NCBI RefSeq assembly: GCF_009176725.1
Contig: NZ_AP020337.1
Coordinates: 5,029,501-5,093,500, forward strand
DNA from: Pseudomonas sp. KUIN-1
GTDB taxonomy: Bacteria > Pseudomonadota > Gammaproteobacteria > Pseudomonadales > Pseudomonadaceae
Length of the DNA: 64,000 nucleotides
Reading direction: 5' to 3'
Positions 12,001 to 22,200 of the stretch are shown here, one piece after another (position 1 is the first letter of the stretch; every line of letters starts with the position of its first letter). The position numbers and the translations under genes are program-made. The notes beneath the pieces are model-generated. The model did no database searches. It saw only the letters and a program-made list of their open reading frames with translations, and had not been told where the DNA came from.

Positions 12001-13203
12001 GCCCGTTTCAGTCTGTTGACTGACGTCGTTTGCAGCCTGAATCAGATGGATGCTGCCACTGACTTTGGCTTCCAGGGTATTTTCAAACTGCTCGACGGTT
12101 TTGTTGACCAGAAAACTGTCATTCAACGTGCCGGCGCAGTGGAAAATCCCTTCGAGGTGATGGGAGGCGACGACCTTGATCAACAGCGACTTGAGGTCCG
12201 AGTAGCTCGCTGCGTTCGCCGTGAGATAGGAAACCCGGGACTTTCCGTAGGTTTTTACCAATTGCAGGTACGGCGTATTACTTTGCAGATCGGCTTCACT
12301 GCGGCGCCCGGTCAATACGACGCGGGCCTGCTGCCCCTGGCGCAAAATGTAATCTGCCAAGTGCAAACCAATACCGCCTACGCCACCTATAATCAGATAA
12401 CTCGCATCGGTTTTTATAAAGCTTTGCAACGACGCACCATCAGAACGGTCACTGAGCGTTTCAAACACCTGAACATAACGGACATTCTTGAGGTAGCGCA
12501 CATACGCCGCGTGACTGTGCTGTTCCTCGGCCAGGCTATTTTGGCTTGACTGACCCAAGGAGGCTTCATCAAGCGCCACCAGTTGAGTGGTAATGCTCGG
12601 GTGCTCCTTATTCAGGGTTTTCAGCATGGCTGAAATAGCCGCTTCCACTCCGACATACACAGATTCGTGCGCTACTTTGTCTTCAGCGTAACTATCGGGC
12701 CTCAGAAAAAACACCTGGAGCAGCGTATCCGCCGAGCTTTTCCGGCCTTTACCATGCTGCAAAATGGCCGTGACCTGCGCCTTCAAACTGAGGAAAACGT
12801 CGAGGATCATCGCACTGGCCAAACCGCTCATCTGGTCGGCAAGCGTGCCTTTGGCGGCCGCCTCTTCGGGAGCCGACACTACCGTCATCCGGGCCAGCAG
12901 GCGTTGATCCAGGCGGGCTTTCAAGGTATCCACCAACCGCTCATGACCGTGCTCCGTTACGACCACCACGCAATGCTGTTCGTGAGCCTGAGCCACATCG
13001 AGCGCGCGCCCAAGCGGCGCATCGCGCCACACTGGCACATAACGCGTACTGCCCGGCGGCCCGGACTGCTCTTCACGCATACTGCCCCCGGTGGCGTCGG
13101 TTTTGGCCAGCGCCTGAACCGCTTGCTCTTTAGTAATACGACCCGCTTTGAGTTGATCAATAATGTAACGCTGAAAGTTAGCAATCTCATTGGAGTTATT
13201 CAT
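6022..13203 (-). CDS. trans-AT polyketide synthase B (KR-ACP-KS-degenerate ACP-ACP-KS-DH)
   Basis: This is a 2393-residue multimodular PKS. The N-terminal 40 residues look like a helical docking segment. The domains that follow are a KR (GGVGGIG near 270, YAAGN near 423), an ACP (YGLDSF near 584), a KS (about 672-1100, Cys in DTMCSSSL near 843, EAHGTGT, NIGH), a carrier-like segment without the phosphopantetheine Ser (about 1145-1225, LKPF in place of LDSx), an ACP (YGLDSI near 1428), a KS (about 1500-1930, DTACSSSL near 1669) and a DH (about 2095-2390). The DH keeps HxxxGxxxxP near 2115 and the HPxxxDSALQ motif. No AT is present. The first KR-ACP completes the module begun by the last KS of PKS A, and the final KS-DH is completed by PKS C. 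The middle module has no reductive domain and should leave a beta-keto group. The gene starts 10 bases after PKS A, so translation is probably coupled. Confidence 0.95.
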   Translation of the reverse strand: MNNSNEIANFQRYIIDQLKAGRITKEQAVQALAKTDATGGSMREEQSGPPGSTRYVPVWRDAPLGRALDVAQAHEQHCVVVVTEHGHERLVDTLKARLDQRLLARMTVVSAPEEAAAKGTLADQMSGLASAMILDVFLSLKAQVTAILQHGKGRKSSADTLLQVFFLRPDSYAEDKVAHESVYVGVEAAISAMLKTLNKEHPSITTQLVALDEASLGQSSQNSLAEEQHSHAAYVRYLKNVRYVQVFETLSDRSDGASLQSFIKTDASYLIIGGVGGIGLHLADYILRQGQQARVVLTGRRSEADLQSNTPYLQLVKTYGKSRVSYLTANAASYSDLKSLLIKVVASHHLEGIFHCAGTLNDSFLVNKTVEQFENTLEAKVSGSIHLIQAANDVSQQTETGFDFILFCSSCAGQLGFVGQIDYAAGNGFIDGFSDARNKVGRNGFDRLLSVNWPLWENAGMGVDQQALKELHVEYGLLPLPVDVALNHVNTLLLAADTHHVLVTYGDPVKIDSQYVNAKPQRNLQTPALSQQTAQAASGKGAVTSVETAYDPLVAHLKQLISSVLKLETSKLDTFEPLQSYGLDSFSIMRINQALSEHFSRLSKTLLYEVESIHDLATTLSQLQPDAVQAWLGAVAPAASQQAPQASARQDAQPRPAVPRAVDAQAGDAVAIIGINAQFPGAANIEAFWELLRNGVNAVTEIPESRWSLEDFYATDKIEAIRDGKSYCKQGGFLEQAYDFDEQFFKLSPREILAMDPQERLFMQSCWRALEDSGYTKDKIKQQYDGDVGVYVGITKTGFNLYGPALWNQDERTIPTTSFSSVASRISYLFDLNGPSMPIDTMCSSSLVAIHEAVHSLKAGRCQMAIVGGVNLYLHPASYVQLCASSMLSQKGQCHSFGDQADGFVPGEGVATLILKPLRQAQADGDRIYATIKGSAVNHGGAAKGYTVPNPKAQTAVIEKALNSANITAGELSYIEAHGTGTELGDPIELNALKACFSGNDLPESSCAIGSVKSNIGHLEAAAGLAGVIKVVLQMQHRVLVPSLHAQTINPNLEFDQSPFYLQRELIEWPSRNNRNRIAGVSSFGAAGVNAHVILEEYTAPQEQVVGAPVGQEHVQALVFPFSSNTEQGLKRNCRRFLDFLQAQAPEASTAMDIATFIRATLRGLDNNLSLNQVDDSTPLVDAGLKPFDFYRLFEAVNTRYGLNLSMLNWQGSVSIGRLVAVIQGGASSSTVPALRDVAFTLQTCRNAHQHRVAICARDLAGFIERLQRFLGEEDPQVNGSGLYAGVKTHRFEELSKQRALAHDRVQIAFAHHESDALAQLWVNGSFEQWEGLYSDGLQPKKCRIPEYAFAANTHSFLDKVGSNARAVRHLDQPSEAGKVSAEIISHVPVRLEVPAVAGFIRERLANVLKMDDASINNEVSFVDYGLDSILGVDLIHSLNEQYRLGLKTTCIYDYPNVEDLSRHAHGLITPVTIVDSSTQFARPAPQLLSESPATGQERNQKPIAIIGMSGRFGGADDTEAFWNNIRDGKDSTESVSRWDLADYLNQEKYRDGVCQRGGFLNEIDKFDAIFFNISGVEATYMDPQQRLFLEEAWHALEDSGYAGSRLTPEVKDQFGIYVGGWTGDYNEVFEASEAPAQALWGNMGSMIASRIAYYLDFKGPALTIDTACSSSLVAIHQACKDLRLGITNTAIAGGVFVQTTPRLYVQATQAGMLSPTGTCSPFDENADGFVPGEAVGAIILKRLDDALADGDNIRAVIYGDGINQDGRTNGITAPSAVSQEKLLKRVYKDFGITANDISMVEAHGTGTNLGDPIEFNALCAAFTTDSAHKNYCALGSVKANIGHTQFAAGISSVIKSVLALEHSTIPPLIHHTKGNSRIDLAGSPFYVAKSSQPWQARNGRRLATISAFGASGTNAHVVLGDLPQPVRHTAEKFGPQLILLSANSDPQLVKLLQKLREHLESDATVSLTNIAYTLACGRRHFGKRVAILSRSVSELANALGSLLSAAKPSMQIFTPSDLGQGNAQALLKQAHVYIENGQVNDASFQGSICSLPASPFNSMSFWASSKDKAPAKQASVARPSPPASAPRATATRSKAASKYCEFTLTVDDFFIADHLVMGQKVLPGVMYIELMKRSVCAVYGDKFKNAYQIALNDIAWVQPMVFTDATPRLPIIVEVTERGDNADLKVLSRDKKQLYAQAICDLSSGQQVLAEDQSFSHLKAQGIRFDEIDLSAAGLAQYRKVPAAQCYDLLRRHGITHKTRLQGIKALYFSPSTVIAQLQLPSILANKQSPFSVHPCLADSALQAISILAVAREKAKQTRDQGGVQTRVPFAIDRFQQYREIPLNAWSVGHVLNDGKKEIWTIVIYDAQSNVCAVLDGYRQRILSGVPRLSEA

Positions 13204-13213
13204 GACGACACCC

Positions 13214-16200
13214 TTAATCCTTTCTCAATAGCTGCAGGACCGTCTCGGTATCCAGATCGTCCAAAAGCACTCTATCCAATAAATCTTCATAAAATGAGTG
13301 CGCTACAAATTGCTCATTTGAAAAATTATCGACGTCATACCAGGTGGTCACTTGGTCTTTAGGCAGCCAATACCGCTGCTGTTCGAAAGGATAACCAGGC
13401 AACACAACCCGATTAGGCCGTGCGCCTCCGTAGAGCAAATTCCAGTTAAACTTAACGCCTTTAACAAACCGCTCCGCCACTATATTGGCATTGTCCAAAG
13501 TGAGCAGTTTTGGCAGTGCCTCGTTGGACATTTTCTCGGTTTTCGAGCCCTTGATATGCCCGGTAAAGATGGACACGTGGTTTAACTCATTGGCCCCGGT
13601 CGAGAAGTCTGCATCGGACAGTGCGGCCTCACTTTCAATAAACCGCGTGAGTTTGCTCAGGCCATCCGCGCTATCCATGGCCACAATCGACAAACGGTAA
13701 GACAGCTCGGCACGCCCAACCTGGAGGGTGTAAGCCACCTCCTCAATCTGCTCGGGATGACTGGACAGGTGCTGGCGTAAATTGATCGCTTGCGAGACCA
13801 GCCCACGGCGAGTTTTCGCCGACAGCACCAGAACCACCTCGTGCCCGGAAAACGCCCGGTGCGCACGAGCAGTCGTCCGATTGCTTTCATAACGGCGCAG
13901 AACGACGCTGGCAATCGAGCCGCCAAATCCGAAACTGCTGACCGCCGCGAAAATCCCCTGATCACTGGCCTTCAAGCTGGACTGGCGTTCGTTGATCACG
14001 AAGCGGCTGTCATGCAGCTCGATATAGGGGTTCAACGGTGAGCAGTGAAGATTGGCGGGCACCGTCCGCTCGCTGAGTACTTTCACCGCTTTGATCAGGC
14101 CGGCCACGCCTGCGGCTGACTCCAGATGCCCGATATTGCTTTTCAGCGCGCCGAGATAAATCGGCAAACCATGCGTTTCCGTCACCGCCTGTTTCAGCGC
14201 ATTGACCTCTACAGGATCGCCAAGCTCGGTGCCAGTACCATGAGCCTCAACATATTGCAGTTGGCTCAAGTCGATCTTTTTAAGGGTTGTACGCAACAGC
14301 TCAGCCTGGCTCTTGGCATTCGGCGCCGTCAGCGACTTGGCCCGGCCGCCATGCTGATGCGCGCTGCTTTCAATCACGGCCAGGATGTTGTCGCCGTCTT
14401 TCTGTGCCAGCGAAAGCGGCTTCAGGATGACCACGCCCACACCCTCCCCTCGAACATAACCATTGGCATTGCGCGAGAAGGTGTTGCAACGCCCATCCAG
14501 GCTCAACATGCCTGCATGGTCAGGCTCGGCGAAGCCCTGGATGTCGAGTAACAGATTGACCCCACCGGCGATGGCAAAGGACGCCGAGCCGGAACGCAGG
14601 CTTTCACAGGCATTATGGATAGCGACCAGTGAACTGGAACACGCGGTGTCAATCGACTCACTCGGGCCGTGGATGTCCAGGAAGAACGACACACGGTTCG
14701 CCAGCATGGCGTGAGAGTTGCCCGTGGCGATGTAACCGTCCAGCTCCTGGTCTTTTTGCAGCAATGCCCGGTAGTCATTGTTGCTGACCCCGATAAATAC
14801 CCCGGTGTCCGAAGGCAACTGGCTGGGGTCATAAGCGGCGTTTTCAACGGCGTGCCAGACCACCTCCAGGACTTGGCGTTGCTGTGGGTCCATGAACTCC
14901 GCTTCAACCCGCGAAATATTGAAAAACGCCGCATCAAACCCGTCCACCTTATCCAGGTAGCCACCCTTTTTGACGCAAGCCACACCGGCGAACGCCGCTT
15001 GGGTGTCCTGGTTGTAACGCTGGTAGGGGAAGTCTTGAATGCTGTCTTGGTTATTGAGCAGGTTCGACCACAACGCTTCAACCGACGCGGCCCCCGGGAA
15101 TCGTCCGGCCATACCAATGACCGCGATGGATTCATGAGGGTGCGGCAGACGGTGATTCCGCTCGGCCTCTGGTTTCTCGACGCGAGAAACCGGCGTTGCA
15201 GCCTGGTTCACTGCAGAGGCGCTGTTCTGTGGCGCCTCTTCACTGGTGCCGCTGACGCCTTGATCCTTGAGGTAAAAACACAAGGCCTCAATATTTTCGC
15301 AGTCAAAGAAAACGGCCGGGGTGATTCTGGCGCCCAGCATCTCGTTAATTTCTTTGCTCAACTGGGTTAAGCCGATGGAGTCAAAGCCGAACTCGTAGAA
15401 GCTGGTTCTTGCGTCCACTTCGGATTCATCAAACTTCAAAAGCTTAGCGACGATGGCAGACACGGCTTTGCCGAGACCGTCGGACTCCGTGCCAGCGGCG
15501 GCGACTGGTCGTGGAGACTCGGCAGTCTCGTGGCGGAAAACGGGTTGACTGCGGAAGCTGGCCGTCTCAATGGTCTTGGCGGCACGCGGTTCAATGGCTT
15601 GGCTATTGGCGATATACACATCGTCCAAGAGGGACAACAAAGTGCCATTCTTATCAGCCAACGCAATCGTTCCGCGCAACGCTTGCCCCGACGATTCGAG
15701 GGAGAACAGCAGGCTGCTGACCTTCGACACAGACGCTAAATCCAGCTGGACATTGCAGGCGCAAAGCGCGTAGTTGCTCCAATGGTCCAGTCCTTGGCGC
15801 AAGGCGATGTAGAGGACGGCTTGTTGCAACGCCGAACCGAGTTCGGATAAAAACGTCGTGTTGCGGGCAAAGTGATTGTGTCGATAATCAGTATCTTTCA
15901 AGTGCACGCGATAGCGCTGTTCACCGATCAACTGCAGCTCGCTGATAGCATTGACGTAATCGCCAAAAACGATTTTGTGCTCTTCCAGCGCTTTGCTGAC
16001 CTGTGCACCGGAAAGGCTTTCCCGAACGGTCGCATTCGCAAACGCGGGAAAAGGCTGCTGGAGAACCCTGCGTCCATCGCCAGCTTGCACGGCAAATTCG
16101 ACCCGTGCACACAGTTGATGCGGCGTCGACGCATCCGCTGTGGAAGAGATGTAAACGTCAGAAAATTGCCCCGTTTGATCATTCAATGCCACCGCATAAC

Positions 16201-19200
16201 ACAGCTGCGAAGGCACAACAGGGATAGGCGCCAGCAACTCCCAACGCACAGAGGTGTAGCCGCTTTGCGGATCAGCCTGCTTCATCACTGCAATCGCCGC
16301 ATCGAGCAGGCTGAACGTGATTAACTGCGGCTGTTTCTTGACCCGGTAAAGGTAGTCGAGGATTTCAATCTCGATCAAATCAGCGGAGTAACGGATGCCG
16401 CTCAGGTCGGAGGTGTTGTCACGGACCAGCGGGTGATATTTGTTGCGGTTGCCCAGAGGATCAATAACGCTTGGGGCGTCTTCCAGAACCTCAAACCAGC
16501 AGCGTTTCTTCTCGAACTGATAAGCCGGAATGCGTACTTTAATCATCGCACCCAAGGCCGCTTGGTCATTCAAGCCATGCAAGGCAAACCAGTCCACGGT
16601 CGAGCCATTGGTCCAGTACTCGGCCAATGTCTCAAGCTCAGCGCTCTCGATAGCCTGACTCAGTTCCCTCCTGGAGAACTCCTTGGTCGCACCCGACGCA
16701 CTGTCCACGAAGCGCACGGAACGGTTGCTGGAAAGACCACTCAGCCAGCTATCAATCGACCCAATGACCTCATTGACGCTGTCTGCGCAGAATGCCAGGC
16801 GGCATTTCATCTGGTTCTTGGCCACTTGCAGGGTGTAGGCCAGCGAGACGGGCGATACATCACGGTGGTCTTTCAGGTAGCTTGAAAAACTTTGCAGGTT
16901 CCTGACCAGCGAATCACGATTGGTCGCCGAAAATACAAACAGCTGTTGCTGGGTCTGGCGCGGGCTGCGGCTGGTCGTCCGAGGGTCGACATACTCCTCC
17001 AAAATCATGTGCGAGTTCATCCCTCCAGCACCGATGGAGGTGATCGATGCTCGACGCGGTAAGACCAGGTTGCTTTCGGAACGAGGAGCTGGCCACGACT
17101 GCAGTTCTTTATGCACATAAAACGGTGAGTCTTCGAAACGAATATTGCTGTTGAGCGTATCCGCACCCAGCGACGGCACGATCTGCTGGTGCTTGAACTG
17201 CAGTAAGATCTTCGAGATGCCGGCGATACCAGCGGCCGCTAGAAGGTGGGCAAGGTTCGACTTGATCGAGCCAATCGGACAGAACTGCTTCTTATCGGTG
17301 TATTTTCGGAAGGCCTGGGTAGCGCCTTTTATTTCGACCGGGTCGCCCAGTTCGGTACCCGAACCATGGCCTTCGAAGTAACCAATGGTTTGCGGGTCAA
17401 TTTGCGCATCTTCAATCGCTTTTTCTATCGCCAGAGCCTGCATATGCGGCTGCGGAACGGTGAAACCATTGCGTACGCCAGCATTGGACAGGGCCGTTCC
17501 CTTGATAATGCCCCAGATGTTGTCGCCATCACGCTTGGCATCTGCCAGGGTTTTCAGGACCACGGCACCCACGCCTTCGCCCAAAATAGTGCCATCGGCG
17601 CCAATCCCATAGCTTCTGATGACATCTGAGGTTTTGGTGGTGAAATGTTCCTGGGAACTGGAGATCAGGTTGTAAGGGTGCAGGAGCAAGTTCATGCCCC
17701 CCGCCACGACTATTTTCGACTCACCAGACCGCAGCATTTGCACAGCCACATGAATGCAGGTCGATGTCGCCGAGCACATGGTGTCGACAAACAAGGACGG
17801 GCCGGTGAACCCATAAAAATACGACAGCATGTTCGGGATCGTGCCGGTGTAGCTGCCGCTGGCAGAACCGCCCCGCGTGAGGTTGTTTTGGAAACCATAC
17901 AAGTTGTAGTGGTTGCTCATGGTGCCCGCGACAACACCCACGTCGCCTTTATACAGCTGTTGCAACGACTCTTTTGAATAGCCCGAATCTTCCAGGGCCT
18001 CGACGCCCACTTCGAGGAACAGCCGGACTTCCGGTGACATCTTCTCGGCTTCGAGTTGAGAAATCTGAAAGTAACGCGGATCAAACTTGTCTATGTCGTC
18101 GAGGAAGCCACCGGTCTTGATCGTCGACTTACCCCACACATCGCGTTCTTTGTAGTAAATAGCGTCGTGCTTCCAGCGATCCGCCGGGATCTTCTCGAAC
18201 GCATGCTGGCCACTTTTCAACAACTCCCAGAGTTCATCCATGTTTCTCGATTTAGGATAACGTCCGGACAGACCGATGATCGCAATATCATGCTGATCAC
18301 GGTCATCGGCGGCGACCTGACTGGCGACAGGTACTGCTTCAATTTGCTTGTTGATCGACGGTGCCGGTGCGGCAGCCGCCTCTTCAGCGACCTGTTTGTC
18401 TTTAGAGGGCGTGTCTGTATGAGCTGCGACCTCGACGACAGGCGCTCTGCCCTCCAGGTACAGGCTCTTTAGTTTATCGCTGTATTCATCCATCAGATAA
18501 TCGGCCACTTCATTGATCGTGAAGTATTCGAAGAACAGCGTTTTTGATAACTGACCGAATTGCCCCTCGAGTTGACGGATCATTTCTACCGCCATAATCG
18601 AGTCAAAGCCGTACTCTTCGATTTTCTGATCGCCTCGGATCGTCTTGGCGTCGCGTTCAATGACGATAGCCAACTTGCCCTTCAGATAGTCCTGGGCATA
18701 TTGAAACAGGGCCTCATTATCGACGTCATCACCGCTCTTCGAGGGATCAGGACTCTCCTGACTGCCCCCCTCAGGCACAACGCTGCGCTGGTTAAGGCCT
18801 GCGATGTAAGCGTGGATTTTCTCCTGGTTGCCGTACGTGACGAGGATCGGAAAATCATCGGTGGTGGTCAGCGCATAACGCAACGCGTGCATCGCTTCAT
18901 GGGTGGGAAGCGGCTCCATGCCGGTTGTTTCATGCACCGATGCTAAGGTGCCGGCGTCCATTTTCATGCCACCTTCTTGCCAAAGCGGCCAATTAATGGC
19001 GATCGTCTGCCCGGTCCCCTCCCCCTCGCGCACCCGTTGATTGCGATCAATCGCGAAGGCATCCAAAAAGGCGTTGGCTGCGGCATAGTCACATTGGCCA
19101 GCATTGCCAAACGTGCTCGCCACCGAAGAGAACAGCACGAACTTGCCTAATGGCAGACGCTTGATCGCCTGATCAATAGCCAGCGTCCCATCGAGCTTTG

Positions 19201-22200
19201 GCGACAGCACTGGCAGCGAATCCTTGACCTCTTTACGCAAGATGAAGTTATCGGCAATGTGGCCAGCGGCATGGAATATGACATCAACGCTGTGATGAGT
19301 ATTCTTCAGTGCAGCGACAAAATTCTCGACCTCAACGACATCGGTAATATCGAGTGGCTGATAATCGATCTTGCCACCCCGTGCTTGTATTTCACTTTTC
19401 AAGGCAGAGAAAACAGCCTGCTGCTCGGCGGCGGTTTTGCGCCCGGTCAGGTAGAGCGTGCACCCCGGAAAATCCGCTGCGAGCTGCCTGGAAATCAGTT
19501 GACCAATACCACCCAGCCCGCCGGTTATCCAGAACACCGGCTGTTCATTAAGCACCGGAATTTTTCCCTGAACAGGCCTTACGGGTTGCGCTGTAATCCG
19601 TTCTATCCGACGCAGGCCTTGCGCATCATGACGTACGCTAAATGCTCCGTCGGCGATGAGAAACTCACGGGCGATGATCGATCCGGAATCGACCAGCGGT
19701 GAGTTTTCTATCGATACAAAGCGGCCGTGGATCCGTGGGTTTTCATTGTGCGCGACCCGCAGCAGCGCAGTCAGGCTGGAGCGGATCACATCCGGCAGTG
19801 TCGAGGAGGCGCAGACCAAAAGGTGTTGAATAGTTTTAGGCTTGGTTTCCAGGAGTTTCTTAATGTATGAAAACACGTGGGAGTACGCTTCAATCGTCGG
19901 TGCGCTGCTCACTGCCTCAGGGGAAGACAGCGCCATCGACTGGAACGTGCAGGACGTTTGCGCAGACACCTGATTACGATAATTGGCGATCCAGCGATCA
20001 TCCTGAATCGTACTGCCCACATAAAGGGCAAGCACGTGATTAGCACGATCTGCGGGCGCTGTTGAGCTTATTGGCGGCTGTTGATGGTCTGTACTGTCAA
20101 CAACCCACTGTTTCGAAAAATAAAGATTCTGGCTACTCGGTTCATTCGAGCCACTGTTATTCTTGCTGGTCATTTGCTCACCCACGGGACTGCGCAATAA
20201 GCACATCGTAAAGTTTTTCGCCGACGCTACCTGTTCGCCTTGTTCGGTAAAAATATTCAGGTCAAAGGTCAACGAGGCTTTAGTGCCGGCAAATCGATTT
20301 TTCTCACTGATACGAGCCCAGACGGTCGTGGGGCAAATCTGATAGACCGATAAACTGTCGAGTGAAAAAGGAACATAGGGATAACGTGAGGCGTTATTGG
20401 ACAACGCCGTCGCAATACCGGCCTGCAATACCGAGTCGAGAATTGCCGGGTGGGCAGAGAATGATTGTTGACTCCCAGCGATTGAAACCTTTACCCAGAC
20501 TTCATCCACGCCGACATGGATTTGCTCGACACCCTGCAGCCTCGGGCCATGGTAAATACCTGTGCTCTGAAGGTATTGATAGCATTGATCGCGGTGAATT
20601 TTCTTGAATGGCGACATGTCCGGCAGGTCAATACGATCGGCTACCGTTGAACCCGGCTGATACTCGCCTTGCACATGAACACGAACTTTATCTTTAGCCT
20701 GCCCTTCGATATTTTTGGGATGGGTATAAAAACGAAAGCCTTTGCCTGGCTGCCCAGAGGCAGCGTTTGCATCAGCCTGCTTACTGTCGAAGTCGAGGTA
20801 AATCGACTTTCTGATATCGACGTCGTCGTCGGACAGTTCGATGGCAAATGGCGATAACCAAAATACGTTTGAGAAGTCGACATTGATCATTTTATCGGCA
20901 CGGGGAATCGTCGATAAAATCATTTCCAGATAGTGCACACCCGGCAATATAGATTGGTTATTAACCGTGTGATCTTCCAGGAAGAAGGCTTTACTCGACA
21001 GCGTAAATTCGACTGTACCCGGCTGTTTTGGCTTGGCCACATCAGCGTTCTTTTTGGGGAACCAGTAAGCTGTGCGCTCAAATGAATAAAGCGGCAAGCG
21101 GACTTTCGCGGGGATCAGGCCAGCGTCGAGATAAAGGTCATTCCAATCGACGGCAACCCCAAAAACCCAGTACTGGGCCAGGCTGAGCATATCGTGATTG
21201 GACATCCAGTTTTCAGTCAGTGACGCTCGATTTTCTTCGGCGTAACTCCTAAGTTTCTTGCCTTCTCCGGCATCGTAAGAGTTACCTACAAATGTGTGCT
21301 CGGCAGCAGCGCGTGTATCTATAAAGCTCCGAATCGCCAGTTTCAGTTCGTCGATAGACTCAACCACAAAGCACACGCGTTCTGTGAGCGCGTCGCGCTG
21401 GCACTGTAATGCATGGGCAATGCCGGGCAGGTCAGAAGGGTTGTCCTCCAGAAACGCCAGCAGGCGCTGGGCATACGCCACCAACGACTCACTTGACTTG
21501 GCCGACACAGGGATCGCAAACACGGGATGGTTATCAGCGACTGCACGGGCTGACAACTGCGCGGTTTCAGGAATGAACTCCTGGATCACCGCATGGGCAT
21601 TGCTGCCACCAAATCCAAATGAACTGATACCGGCGATGCGCCCTGTCGAGCCATCCGCAGGACTCGCCCAAGGCTGATGCTTGTCGACAATATAAAAAGG
21701 CGTATCTGTCAGTTCTATCTTGGGGTTGATGCTTTTAAAGTTCAGGTTTCCGGGCAGTTCTTTATTTTTTAACGCGGCTAAAATCTTGATAATCCCGGCA
21801 ACACCCGCTGCACCTTCCAGGTGTCCAATATTTGTTTTAACCGAGCCAATACCGCAGTAGTTTTTCCTGGACTGCGGGTCATCGACAGCGTGGCTCGCCT
21901 GAGCGAAGGCTTTCTTAAGCCCGTGGATCTCGATAGGGTCACCCAACGGCGTGCCGGTGCCATGGGTTTCGATATAGCTAACATCGCGAACATCAATATG
22001 ACTGCGTCGATAAAGCTCTGCGATCAGGTCCGCTTGCGCCTGAGGGTTGGTCACGGTCAGTGAGCCGGTTTTACCCCCATGGTTGTTGGCAATACCTCGC
22101 ACCACGGCGTAGATGTTGTCCCCGTCCTCAATGGCCTTGTCCAACGCTTTGAGCAGCAAAAGCCCGCCGCCCTCACCGCGTACATAACCATTGGCGCGGT

